From NCBI GenBank assembly GCA_017560125.1, contig JAFYOS010000018.1, positions 62,001 to 126,000 of the forward strand: a DNA stretch of 64,000 nucleotides, given 5' to 3'. This stretch comes from Bacteroidaceae bacterium (GTDB lineage: Bacteria; Bacteroidota; Bacteroidia; Bacteroidales; Bacteroidaceae). Below the pieces are notes generated by a model. It was not told the origin of the DNA, did no database searches, and worked only from the letters and a program-made list of their open reading frames with translations. The position numbers and the translations under genes are program-made. Within the stretch, counting starts at the first letter, position 1; each line of letters opens with the position of its first letter. Below, in pieces: positions 61,579 through 64,000 of the stretch.

Positions 61579-63435
61579 ATGAGAAAATTTTTATTGCTGT
61601 CGCTTGCTCTGTTGCTCGCTGTTGCGGCTTCGGCTCAGCAGACAGAAAAATATATCGACGAAATTGTGGTTACGGGTAGTAACAGCGCCGTGGGGCGTAA
61701 CCTGTTGCCCTACACGGTAACTACCGTCTCGGATGTGCAGATTGCTGCCACCGGCAAGGGACAGCTGTTGTCGGCGCTCTCGGGCATGGTGCCGGGGCTT
61801 TTCGTTACGGAGCGCAACATCCTGGGCTTCGGCGTGAGCAACGGCGGCGCGGGTGGCATTAAGATACGCGGCGTTGGCGGTTCGCCCACGAATGCCGTGC
61901 TGATGATGGTCGATGGCCAGCCCCAATTTGCCGGCATCTATTCGCATCACGTAGCCGATTTCTACGAAACGGAGTATGTAGATAGGGTGGAGGTGCTTCG
62001 CGGTCCCGGCTCGGTGCTCTATGGCTCGAATGCCATGGGCGGCGTGATAAATGTGATAACCAAGGAGGCTGCGCACGATGGTACGAAAACCACTGCAAGC
62101 ACGCAGTATGGTTCGTACAATACATGGCGCTCGTCTATAACCAACAGCACGCGTGTAGGCGGTTTTTCGTCGCTCGTTTCTGTGGCCTATGACCGCACCG
62201 ACGGCGTTGAGCGCAATTTCGATTTCGACCAGAAGAGCCTGTATGCAAAATTGGGCTACGATTTCAGTCGCCAATGGAACATGCGTGCCGACTATTCGCT
62301 GGTGAACAGCATCGGCGACGACCCTGTATATGCTCGCCTCGATAACCCCGAGGCCACCGACATCTACCACCAGAATATCACTCGTGGCGAGGCCTCGCTG
62401 TCGCTTACCAATAACTATGGTGGCACGAACGGCTGCATACGCACATACTACAGCTATGGTAATCACTACATTGACGACCCTCGCCATTTCCATAGCCTCG
62501 ACGACCGTTTCGGCATCATCGCATACGAAAATTTTGCCCTGTGGAACGGCGCAAATGCCACCACCGGTTTCGATTTCGATACATATACGGGACAGATACC
62601 CATGTCGGGTGGCAAGGAGCATGCGCCCGGTTCGCTCGCTACCATCGGTCGCAAAAGCATCACCGAGTATTCGCCCTATGTCACCCTGTCGCAACAGATA
62701 TTCCAGGGAAGGGCGGTGCTTAATGCCGGTCTTCGCATGGCCAACAGCGACCGTTTCGGCACCGAATGGGTGCCGCAGTGTGGCGTTGCCGTTCATCCCG
62801 GTGGTGGATGGATGATGAAGGCGTCGCTGGCCAAGGGGTATAGAAACCCATCGTTCAAGGAGCTCTACCTGTATCGCATGGCCAACCCCGACCTGAGCCC
62901 TGAGCGTATGATGAACTACGAGGCTTCGCTCAGCAAGCAGTTTGCTCGCGTAGCGCTGGAGGTGACGGCCTACTGTAGCAAGGGCGAAAATATGATACAG
63001 ACCGTGGATATGAAAAACGTAAATACCGGCAGTTTTACAAATAAGGGTGTCGAGCTGTCGGCTACGGCGCAGCCCGCAAAGAATCTGTTGCTCAGAACGT
63101 CGTGCAGCTACATGCATACCTCGCTCGATGGTCTTGTGGCTGCTCCCGGCAAGCAGTTCTATCTTGCCGCATCGTGGCGCCCATTGCCTCGCTTGGCGTT
63201 GGATGCATCGCTCAATGGCGTGGACGACCTGTATGTGTCGGCCGATGCTGCCGACGAGAGCTACATGCTGCTCGGTGCCATGGTGACATATACCGCAGCC
63301 ACAAACAGCGACGATACCAGCCTGCTCGACCTGTTTGTTACATTGGACAACATCACCGACTGCGACTACACCATTAACCGTGGTTACAAGATGCCCGGTA
63401 TCTCGGTAAGCGGTGGCGCTAAAATCCGTTTCTGA
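61579..63435 (+). CDS. TonB-dependent outer membrane receptor
   Basis: 618 residues with signal peptide MRKFLLLSLALLLAVAASAQ. The plug domain follows (EIVVTGSNSAVG, VLRGPGSVLYGSNAMGGVINVITK) then a beta-barrel ending VSGGAKIRF. It lacks the N-terminal CarboxypepD domain of SusC and there is no SusD partner, so it resembles metal, siderophore or cobalamin receptors. The upstream NikR-like gene suggests a metal complex as substrate (inference). No cobalamin riboswitch is seen upstream. Confidence 0.93.
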   Translation: MRKFLLLSLALLLAVAASAQQTEKYIDEIVVTGSNSAVGRNLLPYTVTTVSDVQIAATGKGQLLSALSGMVPGLFVTERNILGFGVSNGGAGGIKIRGVGGSPTNAVLMMVDGQPQFAGIYSHHVADFYETEYVDRVEVLRGPGSVLYGSNAMGGVINVITKEAAHDGTKTTASTQYGSYNTWRSSITNSTRVGGFSSLVSVAYDRTDGVERNFDFDQKSLYAKLGYDFSRQWNMRADYSLVNSIGDDPVYARLDNPEATDIYHQNITRGEASLSLTNNYGGTNGCIRTYYSYGNHYIDDPRHFHSLDDRFGIIAYENFALWNGANATTGFDFDTYTGQIPMSGGKEHAPGSLATIGRKSITEYSPYVTLSQQIFQGRAVLNAGLRMANSDRFGTEWVPQCGVAVHPGGGWMMKASLAKGYRNPSFKELYLYRMANPDLSPERMMNYEASLSKQFARVALEVTAYCSKGENMIQTVDMKNVNTGSFTNKGVELSATAQPAKNLLLRTSCSYMHTSLDGLVAAPGKQFYLAASWRPLPRLALDASLNGVDDLYVSADAADESYMLLGAMVTYTAATNSDDTSLLDLFVTLDNITDCDYTINRGYKMPGISVSGGAKIRF

Positions 63436-63477
63436 TACTTTATTCATTAAATTTGTCTGTTTTTTCGATTTATTAGC

Positions 63478-63485
63478 TAACTTTG
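63478..63485 (+). promoter_or_regulatory. -7 box of the GDSL hydrolase
   Basis: TAACTTTG matches TAnnTTTG. A TTG at 63453-63455 is 22 bp upstream, slightly long. Confidence 0.5.
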
Positions 63486-63540
63486 GCGCGATGAACGGAA
63501 ATTAAACAAACAAAATAATTATTCATTAAAAATTACAGAC

Positions 63541-64000
63541 ATGAGAAAAAGTATCTGGTTCAATTTGTTGATGCTTGCTGTTTGCATGTGCTTTGCACTC
63601 GAAGCAGGAGCTCAGAAACACGAGTTTGCATACTACAAACGCTATGCAAAGGCCAATTCAGAACTTCCCAAGATTGAGAAGAAAAACAAACGCGTTGTGT
63701 TCATGGGTAACTCTATCACAGAGGGTTGGCCTATGCACCGTCCCGAGTTCTTCAAAGAGAACCCCAACTACGTAGGTCGCGGTATCGGCGGTCAGACATC
63801 GTACCAGTTCGTTCTCCGTTTCAGAGAGGATGTTGTCAAGCTCAACCCCAAGGTGGTTATCATCAATGCTGGTACAAACGACGTAGCCGAGAACACAGGC
63901 CCCTATGACGAGGAACTCACATTCGGTAACATTGTTACAATGGTTAACATCGCCAAGGCTAACAAGATTAAGGTAATCCTTACATCGGTTCTTCCCGCTA
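63541..64000 (+). CDS. GDSL/SGNH hydrolase (3' end outside window)
   Basis: 153 residues are present. The signal peptide (MRKSIWFNLLMLAVCMCFALEAGAQ) is followed by the SGNH blocks: FMGNSITEGW (block I, Ser), GRGIGGQTS (block II, Gly), VIINAGTNDVAE (block III, Asn). Block V with the His lies beyond the edge. It is a serine esterase or lipase acting outside the cytoplasm, in Bacteroidetes often deacetylating sugars. The substrate is unknown. Confidence 0.92.
   Translation, partial: MRKSIWFNLLMLAVCMCFALEAGAQKHEFAYYKRYAKANSELPKIEKKNKRVVFMGNSITEGWPMHRPEFFKENPNYVGRGIGGQTSYQFVLRFREDVVKLNPKVVIINAGTNDVAENTGPYDEELTFGNIVTMVNIAKANKIKVILTSVLPA

Overview
The window looks like chromosome of a Bacteroidales bacterium, gut type. 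Reasons: promoters of the TAnnTTTG type (with TTG about 19-21 bp upstream), lineage families (DUF3127, DUF4835, a Rho with a long N-terminal extension, DUF4369-TlpA), the type IX secretion protein PorZ, and many secreted or lipoprotein genes with no strong Shine-Dalgarno sites. I cannot name the genus. Most of the window is ordinary core genome with clear operons; one stretch (about 51.6-59.3 kb) is visibly more AT-rich and carries accessory genes.

Layout. 1-2.8 kb (-): a membrane polyferredoxin (cut by the window edge) with a Tat-exported iron-sulfur aldo/keto reductase. 2.9-5.4 kb (-): ruvB and a polysaccharide flippase. 5.4-5.7 kb: a three-copy palindromic repeat carrying promoter boxes. 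5.7-12 kb (+): OPT transporter, SpmAB-like gate protein, calcineurin-type phosphoesterase, ybeY and a six-hairpin glycosidase-like lipoprotein. 12.1-15.2 kb (+): GH2 beta-galactosidase. 15.4-23.2 kb (+): two tandem giant paralogues joining a macroglobulin-like exported region to C-terminal Sel1 repeats. 23.5-31.7 kb (-): TPR protein with a degenerate trypsin fold, rlmB, recN, coaBC fused to DUF4835, an exonuclease and dnaN. 31.9-32.3 kb (+): DUF3127 gene, convergent with rho (-). 34.6-36.4 kb (-): TlpA-type thioredoxin and engB. 36.5-39.3 kb (+): recR, a small membrane protein, a glycosyltransferase and a GNAT acetyltransferase, then tRNA-Asp. 39.7-51.3 kb (-): a secreted protein, tRNA-Cys, a CDF metal transporter, HlyD and TolC exporter parts, porZ, rdgB, a YitT protein and leuS.

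51.5-59.3 kb is the accessory region beside a tRNA with anticodon CAT. It holds two arrays of 10-bp-phased repeats, an excisionase-like HTH gene, and a restriction-modification operon (PD-(D/E)XK nuclease, a protein fusing two different DNA methyltransferases, an HNH nuclease). A GmrSD-like DUF262/DUF1524 protein and an AAA/DUF4143 ATPase follow. This reads as a small defence island whose integrase is missing or lost.

59.3-64 kb (+): an 810-bp gap with inverted repeats and a second copy of the 5.5-kb repeat family, then an aldo/keto reductase, a NikR-family regulator lacking most nickel ligands, a TonB-dependent receptor, and the start of a GDSL/SGNH hydrolase.

The points most worth a second look are the restriction operon, the NikR variant next to the receptor, the CoaBC-DUF4835 fusion, the Sel1-macroglobulin twins, and the promoter-bearing palindromic repeats whose arms differ in sequence but stay complementary.
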